61,608 nucleotides of DNA from Bartonella fuyuanensis (GCF_014197255.1 NZ_JACIFE010000009.1:1-61608); one strand, 5' to 3'. Shown: positions 9,353 through 19,385, counted from the first letter of the stretch. Numbers and translations: made by a program. Notes: generated from the letters alone by a model not told the origin.

Positions 9353-12238
9353 TTATGTTTTTATTTTATAAGGGAAATGACTTTGAACAAGAGTGATTAA
9401 TTCTTCTATGGAAATTGGTTTAGTTACAAGTGTACTTTGAACATATTTACACCCTTCTTGGCGGAGGAAGATAGCTTCTTTTTCATTTTCAACACCTTCT
9501 GCGATAATTTGCAAGTTAAGATCTGTTGCCATATTAATGATAGACTTAAGAACAAGTTTCTTTTTAAGAGAATCAATTGAGATAAGTGAACGATCGAGTT
9601 TGACCATATCAAATGGATAACGCACAAGATAGGTAAGTGACGAATAACCTGTTCCAAAGTTATCGAGAGCGAGGTTCAGTCCAAGTATTTTAATTTGTTC
9701 GAGAAAGTGTGCTGATTGTTCAGGATTTTTTCTTAAGACAAACTCAGATATTTCAATCATCAAGTGCCCTTTGTGAAGCGGATGGCGAATCAAAGCGGCA
9801 CGTAACTGGCTGATAAAACGAGGATGCAGCATTTCTGCGCTTGGTAAATTAATTGAAATAAAGAAAGCCTGTTGGGAAAACTTTTCTTGTACATTTATAA
9901 GATCGATAATGACATTATCGATAATAAATTGTGATAAATCCATAACAATTTGTTCGTTTTCTACGATCTTTATGAAATCAGAGACATTTAAATTTCCATA
10001 AGTCGGATGATGCCATTCTACAATTGTTTCAAAACCAATAATATGTCCGTCTGATAAATTAAGAATAGGATGATAGAGGATTTTCATCTCATTACGTCTT
10101 ACGGCGTAACGAATATCTTTCTCTAGCGTATTATGTTCGAGACCCAAAGTGCGAAAATTAGGGCGAAAAGGTTCAATATGGTTTCCACCCATTTGTTTTG
10201 CACGAATCATCGCTAATTCACTATCATTAAAAATGTCTTTAGCAGTTGATCGACTTTCACTCCATGTAACCAATCCGATAGACGTTGAAAGGATTATTTT
10301 GTTTTCTGAAAGTGAAATAGGTGCTGAAATTGTTTTGTGCAAATGATCTGCAAATGCTGCAATTTTTTGTGGTTCAGTTTCACTGAGTAAAATAATTGCA
10401 AAACGGTCTGCTGAAAGACGTGATAAGGTATCTTGAAAGTTAATGAGACGATTTAAACGACGTGCGATTATAAGGAGTACAGTATCTCCAACAGCTATGC
10501 CTAATTTGCGATTAATTTGGCGAAAATTATCAAAATCAATCATGAAGACAGTTGGTCTAATTTTGATATTTGCTTTAGCCAAAGCGGTATAGTTTTGTAG
10601 TCTATCAAAGAAAATTTGTTGATTAGGAAGACCGGTTAAGCTGTCGTGGATTGCATCATGCAATAAGCGTTCTTCGGATTTTTTATGATTTGTGATATTG
10701 ACAATGGTTCCAATAATACGTGTGATTTTCCCATCTTTTTGCATGGCTGGACGTGCGCGAAGAGAAAACCAATGATAATATCCTCCCCCAGAAGAAAGTC
10801 GAAAAATTTGATCAACGCGCCCTTTTTTGTTTTTAAGAATGATATCCAAGACGGCTTGAAAGCGCTCACGATCATCATGGTGCAAGGCTGAAATCCAGTT
10901 GTGCATAGATCCATTAAGATTATGAATTTCATTTCCAAAAAGGGTTGCCATGTTTGGATGTACAGTAATGCGGTCACGTTCAATATTCCAATCCCAAATA
11001 ATATTTCCGGCTCCCTTTGCAGCGAGTACTTGTTGTTCAAGATCTGAAAATATTCCTTCATGGAAAGCGCCATTAGAAAAAGTTTGTTGCAAGACAGTAA
11101 AGCTGATAAGAAGAACAATGAGCACTAATCCTCCTGCTAATGCTGGATGGATAATATCGTTGTTTAAATGTCCTGCTATGCAGGCATAGGCGCCAATACA
11201 CCAAAAGCTAATGAGTAACCATGTTGGAATGAGCATAATTGCGCGGTCATAGCTTCTAATTGAAAAATAGATAATTAATATTATACCAAGCACAACGGTA
11301 AGGCCAAAAGATAAACGTGCAATTCCAGCTGCTCTAATTGGATCATAAATAGAAAAGGCTCCTAGACTACAAAAGGCTATAGTCCAGGCGATAGCACCAT
11401 AACTAAAACGATAATGCCAGTGGTTAAGGTTGAGGTAGGTAAAAAGAAAAATGAAGAGTGTAGCAGTAAGTGCTACTTCTGTACCAGCACGCCAGATTGG
11501 TTGTGTTGTAAGAGTAACTGCAAAGAATTTATTTAAAAAGTTGAAGTCAATACCAATATAAAAAAGCACCGCCCAAGCGACAGCAGCTGTTGCAGGAAAT
11601 AGGCCTGTTCCACGGACGACGAAGAGAACAGTTACCAAAAGTGCTAAGAGACCTGATATACCAAGAAGAATCCCATTATAAAGCGTATAAGAATTAATTG
11701 CATCCTTATAAGCTTCAGGTTGCCATAAATAGATTTGCGGTAGATTCGCAGAATTAAGTTCAGCCACAAATGTAACAACAGCCCTAGGATTAAGGGTAAT
11801 ACGAAAGATATCAGAGTTTGCACTAGGTTGACGATCAAGAGAAAAACCTTCACTTGGTGTTATGGATTGAACCCTTGCTGATCCGAGGTCTGGCCAAAAA
11901 AATCCAGAACGCACCATGCGGTAATGGGGGGCAACAATGAGACGATCGATCTGTTCATCTGTTGGATTTGCAAGAGAAAAAACTGCCCAGTTTCCGGAAA
12001 AATTTTCACTTTTCGCCTGCACTTCAATCCGCCATACAATACCATCTGCTCCTGGCGCTGTACTTGTTTGAAAAATAGAGTTCTTTGTCTGATGAATTTC
12101 AATTGCTTTTGAGAGATCAAGAGCAGCATCCTGAGAAGAAATTTTAACAGGTTCAATCGCTTGTGCTGATGTAAGATGGATAAAAAAACTAATGATTACA
12201 ATGGAAATGATGTTAATTATTTTACGCAAACTCTTCAC
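9353..12238 (-). CDS. 7TM-PAS-GGDEF-EAL signalling protein with degenerate motifs
   Basis: The 961-residue membrane protein reads in order: signal peptide (about 1-27), a periplasmic sensory domain of 7TMR-DISM type (about 30-180), seven or eight membrane segments (about 185-390), a PAS domain (about 410-520), GGDEF (about 530-690) and EAL (about 700-950). It is predicted to act in cyclic di-GMP signalling. The GGDEF signature is replaced by SADRF, so cyclase activity is unlikely. In the EAL domain the signature reads ETI, and DDFGTG reads DNFGTG, with the second metal-linked aspartate changed to asparagine. The other landmarks (INLPS, EISE, MVKLDRS, IAEGVE) remain. It could be a weak phosphodiesterase or a c-di-GMP-binding sensor. 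Confidence 0.88.
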   Translation of the reverse strand: MKSLRKIINIISIVIISFFIHLTSAQAIEPVKISSQDAALDLSKAIEIHQTKNSIFQTSTAPGADGIVWRIEVQAKSENFSGNWAVFSLANPTDEQIDRLIVAPHYRMVRSGFFWPDLGSARVQSITPSEGFSLDRQPSANSDIFRITLNPRAVVTFVAELNSANLPQIYLWQPEAYKDAINSYTLYNGILLGISGLLALLVTVLFVVRGTGLFPATAAVAWAVLFYIGIDFNFLNKFFAVTLTTQPIWRAGTEVALTATLFIFLFTYLNLNHWHYRFSYGAIAWTIAFCSLGAFSIYDPIRAAGIARLSFGLTVVLGIILIIYFSIRSYDRAIMLIPTWLLISFWCIGAYACIAGHLNNDIIHPALAGGLVLIVLLISFTVLQQTFSNGAFHEGIFSDLEQQVLAAKGAGNIIWDWNIERDRITVHPNMATLFGNEIHNLNGSMHNWISALHHDDRERFQAVLDIILKNKKGRVDQIFRLSSGGGYYHWFSLRARPAMQKDGKITRIIGTIVNITNHKKSEERLLHDAIHDSLTGLPNQQIFFDRLQNYTALAKANIKIRPTVFMIDFDNFRQINRKLGIAVGDTVLLIIARRLNRLINFQDTLSRLSADRFAIILLSETEPQKIAAFADHLHKTISAPISLSENKIILSTSIGLVTWSESRSTAKDIFNDSELAMIRAKQMGGNHIEPFRPNFRTLGLEHNTLEKDIRYAVRRNEMKILYHPILNLSDGHIIGFETIVEWHHPTYGNLNVSDFIKIVENEQIVMDLSQFIIDNVIIDLINVQEKFSQQAFFISINLPSAEMLHPRFISQLRAALIRHPLHKGHLMIEISEFVLRKNPEQSAHFLEQIKILGLNLALDNFGTGYSSLTYLVRYPFDMVKLDRSLISIDSLKKKLVLKSIINMATDLNLQIIAEGVENEKEAIFLRQEGCKYVQSTLVTKPISIEELITLVQSHFPYKIKT

Positions 12239-12641
12239 TATGTCCCACTCTCAATATTTTAGGATATTTAATTTTCATTTAGATTTTTGAGAAAAAACGT
12301 CCACCTTTCATAATTTATTTATATAATAAATTGTTATTATTTTTTCTTAAGCCATATAATTTTTATATACAAATAGCCCACCTATCCACTTTGTTTCAAT
12401 GAAGCTTGAAGTAGACGAAATTTTATATTTCAAAAGGGCAAGGCGAAACCATGAAATTCCAGATTTCACAGATATACCTTTACTAATTAGAACCTTTATC
12501 ACATGAAGTCTGAAGTGGGTAGTTTTTTACACCTTTTTGCCCAATATTTCCAAAACTTATTTAATACGAAGAACCTTTGTGGTAAACACTTTATGGTAAA
12601 ATGTATGCATGTTATTGTGATGTTGTTTTGAAAAGCATTTT
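12239..12641. other. Intergenic region, imperfect inverted repeats
   Basis: About 400 bp lies between two genes on the minus strand. No gene was found. It contains imperfect inverted matches such as CCTATCCACTTT (about 12381) against GAAGTGGGTAG (about 12510), and AAAAGGGCAA (about 12433) against TTTTTGCCC (about 12534). Their function is unknown. The region presumably holds the promoter of the GGDEF-EAL gene. Confidence 0.35.
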
Positions 12642-13916
12642 TTATTTTAGCTTATATGAAAGAGTTGATGTTAAGTCATCAAAATTCATGAGGGATCCTA
12701 CAGGACCGACAGCAGTTAGTGTTGGGGTAGAGTTTGTAAAAAGACGATGCGCTAAATCAGTTAATCTTTTAGGTGTGATAAGATTAAGGCGTTCAATTGT
12801 TTCCGATATGGGAATTGGTCGACCGTAAAGGAGCATTTGGCGAGCAATGAGGTGTGCTTGACTAGAGGGACTTTCTTGTGACATTATGAGATTAGCACGA
12901 TATTGTGTTTGTGCTCGTTGAAGTTCATTGGGGTGAATATTTTTACTGATCTTGGAAAGTTCATCAAGAATCACAGGGAGAAGTTTTTTGAGCCCTTTTT
13001 GTCCGGTAGCTGCATGAATACCAAAAAGTCCAGTATCTGAAAATCCCCAATGGAAAGCATAAATAGAATAACATAAGCCATGTTTCTCTCTTACTTCTTG
13101 AAAAAGACGTGAGGACATACCACCACCAAGAATGATTGAAAGAATTTGAGCTGTATAAAAATCACGCGCGTGATAAGCACGCCCTTCAAACCCTAGAACA
13201 ACTTGTGTATCCATTAAATCGCGATATTCACGAAAGTCACCACCGACATAATTTGCAAGATTAGTAAGAGGTGCGGTTGAATAGGAGCGAAAAGTGCCAA
13301 GACGCCTTTCAACTTCTTGCAGAAAATTTTCGTGCTTTACAGCTCCTGCTGCAACAACAATCATACGATCTGCACTATATTGTTTATTGATGAACTCATG
13401 GAGATCAGCAGATGTAAATGATTGAATAGTTTTAGCTGTTCCTAAAATAGAGCGGCCAAGGGCTTGATGGCGAAAGGCTGTTTCTGTGAAGTGATCAAAA
13501 ACAATATCATCAGGAGTGTCATGGGCGGCACCAATTTCTTGAAAAATTACTTGTTTTTCTCGTTCTAGTTCATCTTTGTCAAATCTTGAATGCATCAAGA
13601 TATCAGCTAAAATATCTATAGCAAGCGGGATATCGTTTTTAAGTACACGTGCAACATAAGCTGTTGTTTCAATACTGGTTGTGGCATTGATTTCACCACC
13701 AACATCCTCAATATCGGTTGCAATCTGAAAAGCGGTACGGTTTTGGGTTCCTTTAAAAGCCATATGCTCAAGCAGATGAGCAATACCATGCTGTGTGGAT
13801 GTTTCATTGCGTGAGCCTACTTTAACCCATATCCCAAGAGCGACACTATCAATTTGTTGCATTGTATGTGTAGCGATAGTCAAACCATTACTAAGGCGAC
13901 AGATATCTACATCCAT
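12642..13916 (-). CDS. M16 family zinc peptidase (processing peptidase-like)
   Basis: The 424-residue product belongs to the pitrilysin/mitochondrial processing peptidase beta family. The inverted zinc motif HLLEH is at residues 47-51, and the distal glutamate lies in the ELEREKQVIFQEI region. The C-terminal inactive-half landmarks (GGGMSSRLFQEVREKHGLCYSI) are intact. It is a cytosolic or envelope-associated peptidase of unproven substrate. It is encoded just downstream of thrC on the same strand (gap about 85 bp), an arrangement shared with other Rhizobiales. Confidence 0.93.
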   Translation of the reverse strand: MDVDICRLSNGLTIATHTMQQIDSVALGIWVKVGSRNETSTQHGIAHLLEHMAFKGTQNRTAFQIATDIEDVGGEINATTSIETTAYVARVLKNDIPLAIDILADILMHSRFDKDELEREKQVIFQEIGAAHDTPDDIVFDHFTETAFRHQALGRSILGTAKTIQSFTSADLHEFINKQYSADRMIVVAAGAVKHENFLQEVERRLGTFRSYSTAPLTNLANYVGGDFREYRDLMDTQVVLGFEGRAYHARDFYTAQILSIILGGGMSSRLFQEVREKHGLCYSIYAFHWGFSDTGLFGIHAATGQKGLKKLLPVILDELSKISKNIHPNELQRAQTQYRANLIMSQESPSSQAHLIARQMLLYGRPIPISETIERLNLITPKRLTDLAHRLFTNSTPTLTAVGPVGSLMNFDDLTSTLSYKLK

Positions 13917-14000
13917 GTATTTACAACTCCATTAAAAAGCCAAATACCTCATTATTAAGGGTATTAGAATATTTCTGATTTAAATTAAATGCAGCTAACT

Positions 14001-15398
14001 TTAATAAGATGCACGAGATTTTAAAGAAATATAATCTTTTACTATTTTTTCATCATTAGCAAGACCTATAAAGTGTTCTTCGCGTTCCATTACAGCCTTA
14101 AGATGAGATGGGCATGAGACATGAAGTCCACAAGCACTTTTGATAGTTTCAGGAAATTTAGCAGGATGCGCTGTGGCAAGAACGATCATTGGAATATGCG
14201 GTTTTTTGTTTTCACGCGCTACTTTTAGGGCGACGGCTGTATGTGGATCAGCAAGATAACCACTTTCCTTATAGATCCTATCAATTGTCTGTGCTGTTTC
14301 AGCTATGTTGCTTTTCCCAGCGACAAATAAGGCACGAATATTTTTAAGTTGCTTTTCATCAAGAGTAAAGAAACCTGTTTTTTTTAAGTTTTCCATTGCA
14401 TTGCGAATCCACATTGGATCACGATTGCTACTTTCAAAAAGTAAACGTTCAAAATTAGAAGAGACTTGAATATCCATAGAAGGTGATGTTGTATGGATTA
14501 TTGGTTGTATTTCGTAAGTACCGCTGGTCAATGTCCGTGTAAGGATGTCATTATCATTCGTTGCAATGACTAATTGAGCAATGGGTAACCCCATGCGAGC
14601 AGCGACATAACCTGCAAAAATATCACCGAAATTTCCAGTAGGAACAGTAAAGGAAACAGCTCTATCAGGAGCACCTAAGGAAAGCGCGGATGAAAAATAG
14701 TAAACAGTTTGCGCCATGATACGCGCCCAATTTATAGAATTAACACCTGAAAGTGCTCTTTTTTTACGAAAATTATGATCATTAAACATTGCTTTGACAA
14801 GAGCTTGACAATCATCAAAATTTCCTTCAATGGCAATGGCATGAACATTCGTACTTTGATTGGTTGTCATTTGTCGTTGTTGAATAGGTGATACATGTCC
14901 TTTAGGAAATAAAATAAAAATATCTGAATGCTCTTTTTGAGCAAAGGCTTGTATCGCTGCCCCTCCTGTATCACCAGATGTTGCAGCTATAATCGTTGCG
15001 CATCTATTTTGTTTAGTCAAAATATAATCCATCAGTCGAGAAAGAAACTGCATTGCGACATCTTTAAAAGCTAAAGTGGGGCCATGAAAGAGCTCAAGGA
15101 TAAATTCATCTGCTCCAGTTTGTCGTAATGGACAGATTGCTGGATGGTGAAAGGTTGCATAAGATTCAGTTATTATATTTTCAAAAGCTGTATATTCAAT
15201 TTCGTTATTCACAAATGGCCAAAGAATAGTCTTAGCAATTGTTGTATAGGACTGACCACGAAGTGCTCGTAACGCATCAAATGATAGCTGAGGAAATTTA
15301 TCTGGCAGATAAAGCCCACCATCACTCGCCAATCCTGTCATGATAGTTTCCATAAAGCTTAAAGAAGAAGATTCACCTCTCGTGCTGATATATTTCAT
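14001..15398 (-). CDS. thrC: Threonine synthase
   Basis: The 465-residue PLP enzyme converts O-phosphohomoserine to threonine. The PLP lysine lies in LAFKDVAMQF, with the TSGDTGGAA phosphate-binding loop and the family start MKYISTRGE. The reading frame is open for 15 more codons upstream. The ATG at 15398 is chosen because it matches the family N-terminus and has AAAAGGATA about 7 bases upstream. It is followed by the M16 peptidase gene. It completes the pathway with thrB at 6.3 kb. Confidence 0.95.
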   Translation of the reverse strand: MKYISTRGESSSLSFMETIMTGLASDGGLYLPDKFPQLSFDALRALRGQSYTTIAKTILWPFVNNEIEYTAFENIITESYATFHHPAICPLRQTGADEFILELFHGPTLAFKDVAMQFLSRLMDYILTKQNRCATIIAATSGDTGGAAIQAFAQKEHSDIFILFPKGHVSPIQQRQMTTNQSTNVHAIAIEGNFDDCQALVKAMFNDHNFRKKRALSGVNSINWARIMAQTVYYFSSALSLGAPDRAVSFTVPTGNFGDIFAGYVAARMGLPIAQLVIATNDNDILTRTLTSGTYEIQPIIHTTSPSMDIQVSSNFERLLFESSNRDPMWIRNAMENLKKTGFFTLDEKQLKNIRALFVAGKSNIAETAQTIDRIYKESGYLADPHTAVALKVARENKKPHIPMIVLATAHPAKFPETIKSACGLHVSCPSHLKAVMEREEHFIGLANDEKIVKDYISLKSRASY

Positions 15399-15443
15399 AA
15401 GTCTTATCCTTTTTATTTCTGGAAAATTGGTGAAGTTATTCAT

Positions 15444-16134
15444 AATATTTATATTATTAAATGAATAGAAGTTTATTTTTTTTCTTTGTGAATCAATAAT
15501 GCAAAGAACGAGTCTTAAGCATTTTTATTTTTGAGATATAAACGTCAAATTTACACAGAAAAGCTGTTGCAATTGAAGAATTTCCCTCTATTCTCCACTT
15601 ATTTAAATTTTACAGTGTGTCTCCACATATGTATCTTCCTGAATATAAAATATATAGAATAATAGTTATTGAAGATTTTTTTGTAAAATTCAATTGTTCA
15701 TGGTTATTTGATGCTTTTATATTTTGTAACAATTAAATATGCTAAAATGAATGTTGATCTGCTACAGCTTAAGATTCACGTTGAAAGATTTAGAAGGTAA
15801 TTTTATGGCATTCCGTGCGTAAATGTATGTTTTGAATAATCTTTATTTAGCTTAATTTATTGCTTTTTATACGACTGGGTATTATATTTATACTATACGG
15901 CGTGGGAATCTAAAGTTCATCTATAAACAGCATAAAGCATCTCACCAAATGGTGTGAAGCAAGCTTTAAGCCGTCCATTTTAAATAGAAAAAATAATTGA
16001 ATAGCTTTGAATTATTTGCTTTTAATTTTTCCTATTACCTATCCGATTATTGCGGTAAATATGGTCATAACAGATTCTAGTTAAAAATCCAAAATTTGAA
16101 GCTCTTACTATCAAAAAACTTTTAGAATAATGGA
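15444..16134. other. AT-rich non-coding or decayed region
   Basis: No gene can be supported. A short minus-strand segment near 15930-15980 reads like coding sequence (RLKACFTPFGEMLYAVYR) without a start or a recognisable family. It may be a relic. Confidence 0.3.
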
Positions 16135-16260
16135 TTAAAATATTTTCTCAAATTTTTCTGCAGTGGCAGATCCACTTTTTGCTTCATGAGTTAAGTTTAG
16201 TGCATAGAAAGCCATTATATTGATAACTTTTCTTATTCCATTAGAGAAATAGTTTCTCAT
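16135..16260 (-). CDS. Possible 41-residue small ORF or gene remnant
   Basis: A minus-strand ATG at 16260 opens 41 codons ending in TAA (16135-16137). The predicted peptide begins MRNYFSNGIRKV and ends TAEKFEKIF. Its composition is balanced enough to look coding, unlike the surrounding sequence, but there is no clear ribosome-binding site and I recognise no family. It may be the tail of a lost gene. Confidence 0.25.
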   Translation of the reverse strand: MRNYFSNGIRKVINIMAFYALNLTHEAKSGSATAEKFEKIF

Positions 16261-16472
16261 TAAAAACCATTTTTCAAATGATTAACATGGACAGTTACAA
16301 CTTGTAAAAGAACAAGAGAGATGGCTATTAGAGTATTTAGTACGTAATATTTCAGTACTTTAATCATAATTTACATAAAATACTTTATAATATTAAATAT
16401 ATATATTGTAAATTTATATTTTGTTTTTGGGATGTAAGATATATAATTTATATTTATAATAAGATAAATATA

Positions 16473-16522
16473 AGCTTCATTATGTAATAATTTTATAATA
16501 ATTAATAAAACATAATGAAGCT
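16473..16522 (-). terminator. 13-bp inverted repeat, likely terminator of the 114-residue gene
   Basis: AGCTTCATTATGT (16473-16485) and ACATAATGAAGCT (16510-16522) are perfect complements around a 24-base AT loop. The structure lies 20 bp past the stop codon of the minus-strand gene at 16542. The stem is GC-poor and the loop is long, so it could also be a recombination or repeat relic. Confidence 0.45.
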
Positions 16523-16541
16523 ATTTGTATATTATATTGAA

Positions 16542-16886
16542 TTATCTAAATATCAATACTAAGTCCTTTATCCAACTTATTAGAGATCCGATAAAACTTA
16601 TTGCATATCCAGCAACTAATAATCCCACTCCTATAGTTGTAGGATCAACGACTTTTTCAACTTTTCCTTCGCTAACTGTTTCATAACTTACAGATGGGAA
16701 ATAAAAAGCAGTTCTAGAAACTGCATCAGATTTTATATTCTTTGCTTTTTCCATTAGGGAAACAGAAAATTCCTCTTTTGGAGCATCTTTTCTTGAATAA
16801 TTTGCATTAACATTTACGATTTGTGAAAGAAAAAAAGTGCTCGCTATAAAAATGCTGAAGACATAAGTTTTAAATATATTTATCAT
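16542..16886 (-). CDS. Small exported protein with C-terminal membrane segment
   Basis: The 114-residue product begins with a typical signal peptide (about 1-28, ending VNVNANYS). It continues with a hydrophilic charged middle (about 30-80) and ends with a hydrophobic, glycine-containing helix (about 83-112: GVGLLVAGYAISFIGSLISW, then KDLVLIFR). A good ribosome-binding site, GAGGGAAA, precedes the ATG. It has no cysteines and I recognise no family. The flanks are extremely AT-rich and devoid of conserved genes, which suggests an acquired or lineage-specific locus. Possible roles include an inner-membrane-anchored periplasmic protein or a small pore-like peptide; neither is proven. Confidence 0.6.
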   Translation of the reverse strand: MINIFKTYVFSIFIASTFFLSQIVNVNANYSRKDAPKEEFSVSLMEKAKNIKSDAVSRTAFYFPSVSYETVSEGKVEKVVDPTTIGVGLLVAGYAISFIGSLISWIKDLVLIFR

Positions 16887-17277
16887 AATTTTCCCTCAAA
16901 TATTTTTAATTTTGATATGTAAGAATACATACAATATATTCATATAACGTAATTTATATTAATAATATATACAACATTACGTATTTTTAGTAAATATTAA
17001 AAATACATATAAAAATCTATTTATAATTTTTTATAAAAATTATTGTAAATAAGTAACAGTAGTAATAAAATTAATTAAATTTTTTATGATTTTAATCTAT
17101 AAAATATACGTTTACTAATAAGTTAATAATAAAAACATAAAAATTGGATATTTTAATGAAAAAATTATTAACAAATTTAATTCAAATATGAAGGCAAGCG
17201 CTGAAATTTTATTCACTGTATGATATAATGCTATTTTTTATTTCAGCTTAGTTATATCTACGTTTATGTTATAGATA
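16887..17277. other. Very AT-rich intergenic region
   Basis: About 390 bp of strongly AT-rich sequence lies upstream of the small exported protein gene. It is probably its promoter region. No gene was seen. Confidence 0.35.
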
Positions 17278-17561
17278 CTAAAAAATGTACAGTTCTTTCA
17301 TAGTGTGAAGTAAAGCTCGAGTTGGATAGGGATAAATGATATTATCTTTAATGTGTTTTTCACCAATGTAAGTAGAATTATCACAGTGCAAGACAGTGTA
17401 TCGAAGAATATCACTTAAGCTACATTTATAGGTGCTGAAAGATCAACATTGGATAATGTTTTTCAACATTTTCTTCTATCCAAACTGAAATGCCACTTTT
17501 ATTTTTTAGAAAAGGTATTTTTTCGTAAAGTTAGCTTACTTTCTGAGAGATCTGTTTTCAT
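17278..17561 (-). pseudogene. Frameshifted remnant of an unidentified gene
   Basis: On the minus strand, an ATG at 17561 opens MKTDLSESKLTLRKNTFSKK. A frame change leads to GISVWIEENVEKHYPMLIF, and another to SDILRYTVLHCDNSTYIGEK and IIYPYPTRALLHTMKELYIF, ending in TAG (17278-17280). Three consecutive coding-like segments in shifting frames indicate a dead gene of about 95 codons. I do not recognise the family. The upstream remnant ends 3 bp before its ATG, suggesting a former two-gene operon. Confidence 0.5.
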
Positions 17562-17564
17562 TAA

Positions 17565-17830
17565 TTATTTTAAAAGTCTATTTATTGTTTTCAAAAAATT
17601 TTGAGCAGCTGCTAGTATCACTTTATGCTGTTCAATATTATTATATGCCTCATATTTACATGTTTTTTTTAAGAAACCTTTCTCAAGATATTCAAGCCTG
17701 TTATATAATGATACGCATGAGTGGTATCAGGAAAAGCCTCATAATATAAAATTCATAGGGTATTACCATCTTGATAGTTATACTTGACGGTTATAAAGGC
17801 AAAAGCTGTGATACTATCATACAATTTTCT
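17565..17830 (-). pseudogene. Frameshifted remnant of a second unidentified gene
   Basis: Minus-strand segments read YDSITAFAFITVKYNYQDGNT, then TTHAYHYITG, and then ERFLKKTCKYEAYNNIEQHK followed by VILAAAQNFLKTINRLLK and a TAA at 17565-17567. At least two frameshifts separate them. No start codon could be placed, and I do not recognise the family. Confidence 0.45.
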
Positions 17831-17894
17831 TGTTCTTAATATTATTACAGTTTTTGGTACTTAAGATAATATATAAAAGGATATTTTTATTCCT

Positions 17895-18012
17895 ATTCTT
17901 AATTGATTCAACATAGCTAGATTTGAAATGAGAGAGTTCTGGGATATTCAGTTTTTTTGTTTAATTTAAATAACGCTAGATTATCATTATGAATCAAGAT
18001 ATCGCTTATCAG
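17895..18012 (-). repeat. Integrase-leader repeat, copy C (leader only)
   Basis: The plus strand shows TTGATTCAACATAGCTAG, ATTTGAAATGAGAGA and CGCTAGATTATCATTATGAA. These match the leader of the other copies in reverse orientation. No integrase start follows it. Confidence 0.6.
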
Positions 18013-18689
18013 TTTCTTGATATGGAATGTTTCTATATAGTTGCGTCTTTTGTTAGGATGTATTTTCTTTGTCTTTTGTAACTTCAGAGAGGGCATATTA
18101 ATTGATGTTGTTAAAATCTTATTTAAGCAGTATGTAAATAAACCTTTAATAATTTTACTATGTTTGAATTGATGCGGTATGGGTTCTCGTACAGCAAAGG
18201 TGTTCTTGTTGTTTTCAAAGAATTCCTGTGTTCTATAGGTTCAACGAATTTTAATGTATTGCTCTATGATCAATACGCCCATACCATAAATTTTACTATG
18301 GCGTGTGATTTTTTGATCAGATGAAGGAAGCATAGTACTTTTCACATCTTATCAAACAAAGCATCGTAATATTTCTTTCTTGATAAATCTGATAATTTAT
18401 TATGATGGATTGCTGAAGTTGGGGGTAGAATATCGGATTTGAGCTGGATAAACAGGATCTCTATGCGTTTGCATCTCCGCTTTTTATTTTTTTAAAGTAT
18501 GTGCAAAGGTTAGTTGACTTCTGCTTGCTCAGAGAGGTGCCATATTTTTCTCTTTCCCATTGAAATGTAATTTATTTATATCGTGAATCACGCATTTATT
18601 GAAATTATTACAAGAGGGGAGGAGTAAGAAGGAGAGGACATTTTGGTAAAAATGTCCGTTTATAAAAAGATTTATTCAAGAGATTTTTT
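18013..18689. other. Intergenic or decayed region
   Basis: No supported gene was found. A minus-strand frame stays open for about 107 codons (18240 down to about 17919) but has no start at its upstream end, a lysine/asparagine-biased composition, and runs into repeat copy C. It is not called as a gene. Confidence 0.35.
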
Positions 18690-19385
18690 TTAGGATAAAT
18701 CTCGCCATACAGCCATTGCTTTTAAGACTTCTTCTAAATGAGCATGTTTTGCGATAACTGTTTCTGCACCAGCTTCTGCAAGTGCATTAGAGTGTCCGAG
18801 ATAGCTGTGTGATCCTCCCGTAAATCCGATGACACGCATACCTGCTGCTATGGCAGCATGTACACCATGAAGTGAATCTTCTATAACGATAGTATTTCGG
18901 GGCTCCACCTGTAATTGTTTTGCGGCAAAAAGGAAAACATCAGGGGCAGGTTTCGTTTTTTTTGTTCCAACTTCAGGTGCAGAAAATATTTTACCTTCAA
19001 AAAGATCATAGAGATCAACAATGGTAAGCATCTCTTTTATATCTAAGCTCTTTGCATTAGAGCAGATACAGTATGGATAGTGTGTTTGAATAATTTCTAC
19101 AGCTTCTCTTACATCATCAATAGCACGTAATTCAGTCTTTATTTGTGTACGAAAAATATTTGACATCTGATCTATGAGATGGACAGAAATTGGTTTTTCT
19201 GTTTCTTGTTCAACTTGTTTAAGAATATCGTAGAAGATAAGCCCTGAAAAACGTTCACTCAGTTCTTCGGGTGATATTTCATATCCCGTTTTTTTTAGCA
19301 ATTGAGATCCAATTTTTGCTGCAAGGTATTCAGAGTCAACTAAAACTCCGTCACAATCAAAGATAATAAGATCTATCTGAGGCAT
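18690..19385 (-). CDS. HAD-superfamily phosphatase (phosphoglycolate phosphatase-like)
   Basis: The 231-residue product has the HAD motif I FDCDGVLVDSE with both catalytic aspartates, motif II CSNAKS, motif III lysine in TKPAPDVFLFAA, and motif IV VIEDSLHGVHAA. The helical cap between motif I and motif II marks subclass I (sugar-phosphate or phosphoglycolate phosphatases). The substrate cannot be read from sequence. It is transcribed divergently from ccrM, with about 330 bp between the starts. Confidence 0.9.
   Translation of the reverse strand: MPQIDLIIFDCDGVLVDSEYLAAKIGSQLLKKTGYEISPEELSERFSGLIFYDILKQVEQETEKPISVHLIDQMSNIFRTQIKTELRAIDDVREAVEIIQTHYPYCICSNAKSLDIKEMLTIVDLYDLFEGKIFSAPEVGTKKTKPAPDVFLFAAKQLQVEPRNTIVIEDSLHGVHAAIAAGMRVIGFTGGSHSYLGHSNALAEAGAETVIAKHAHLEEVLKAMAVWRDLS

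Noticed and set aside
17919-18240. A 107-codon open frame on the minus strand, from about 18240 down to a TAG near 17919
   Set aside because: It has no start codon at its upstream end and a Lys/Asn-rich composition, and its last third lies inside integrase-leader copy C. It is most likely chance openness in AT-rich DNA.
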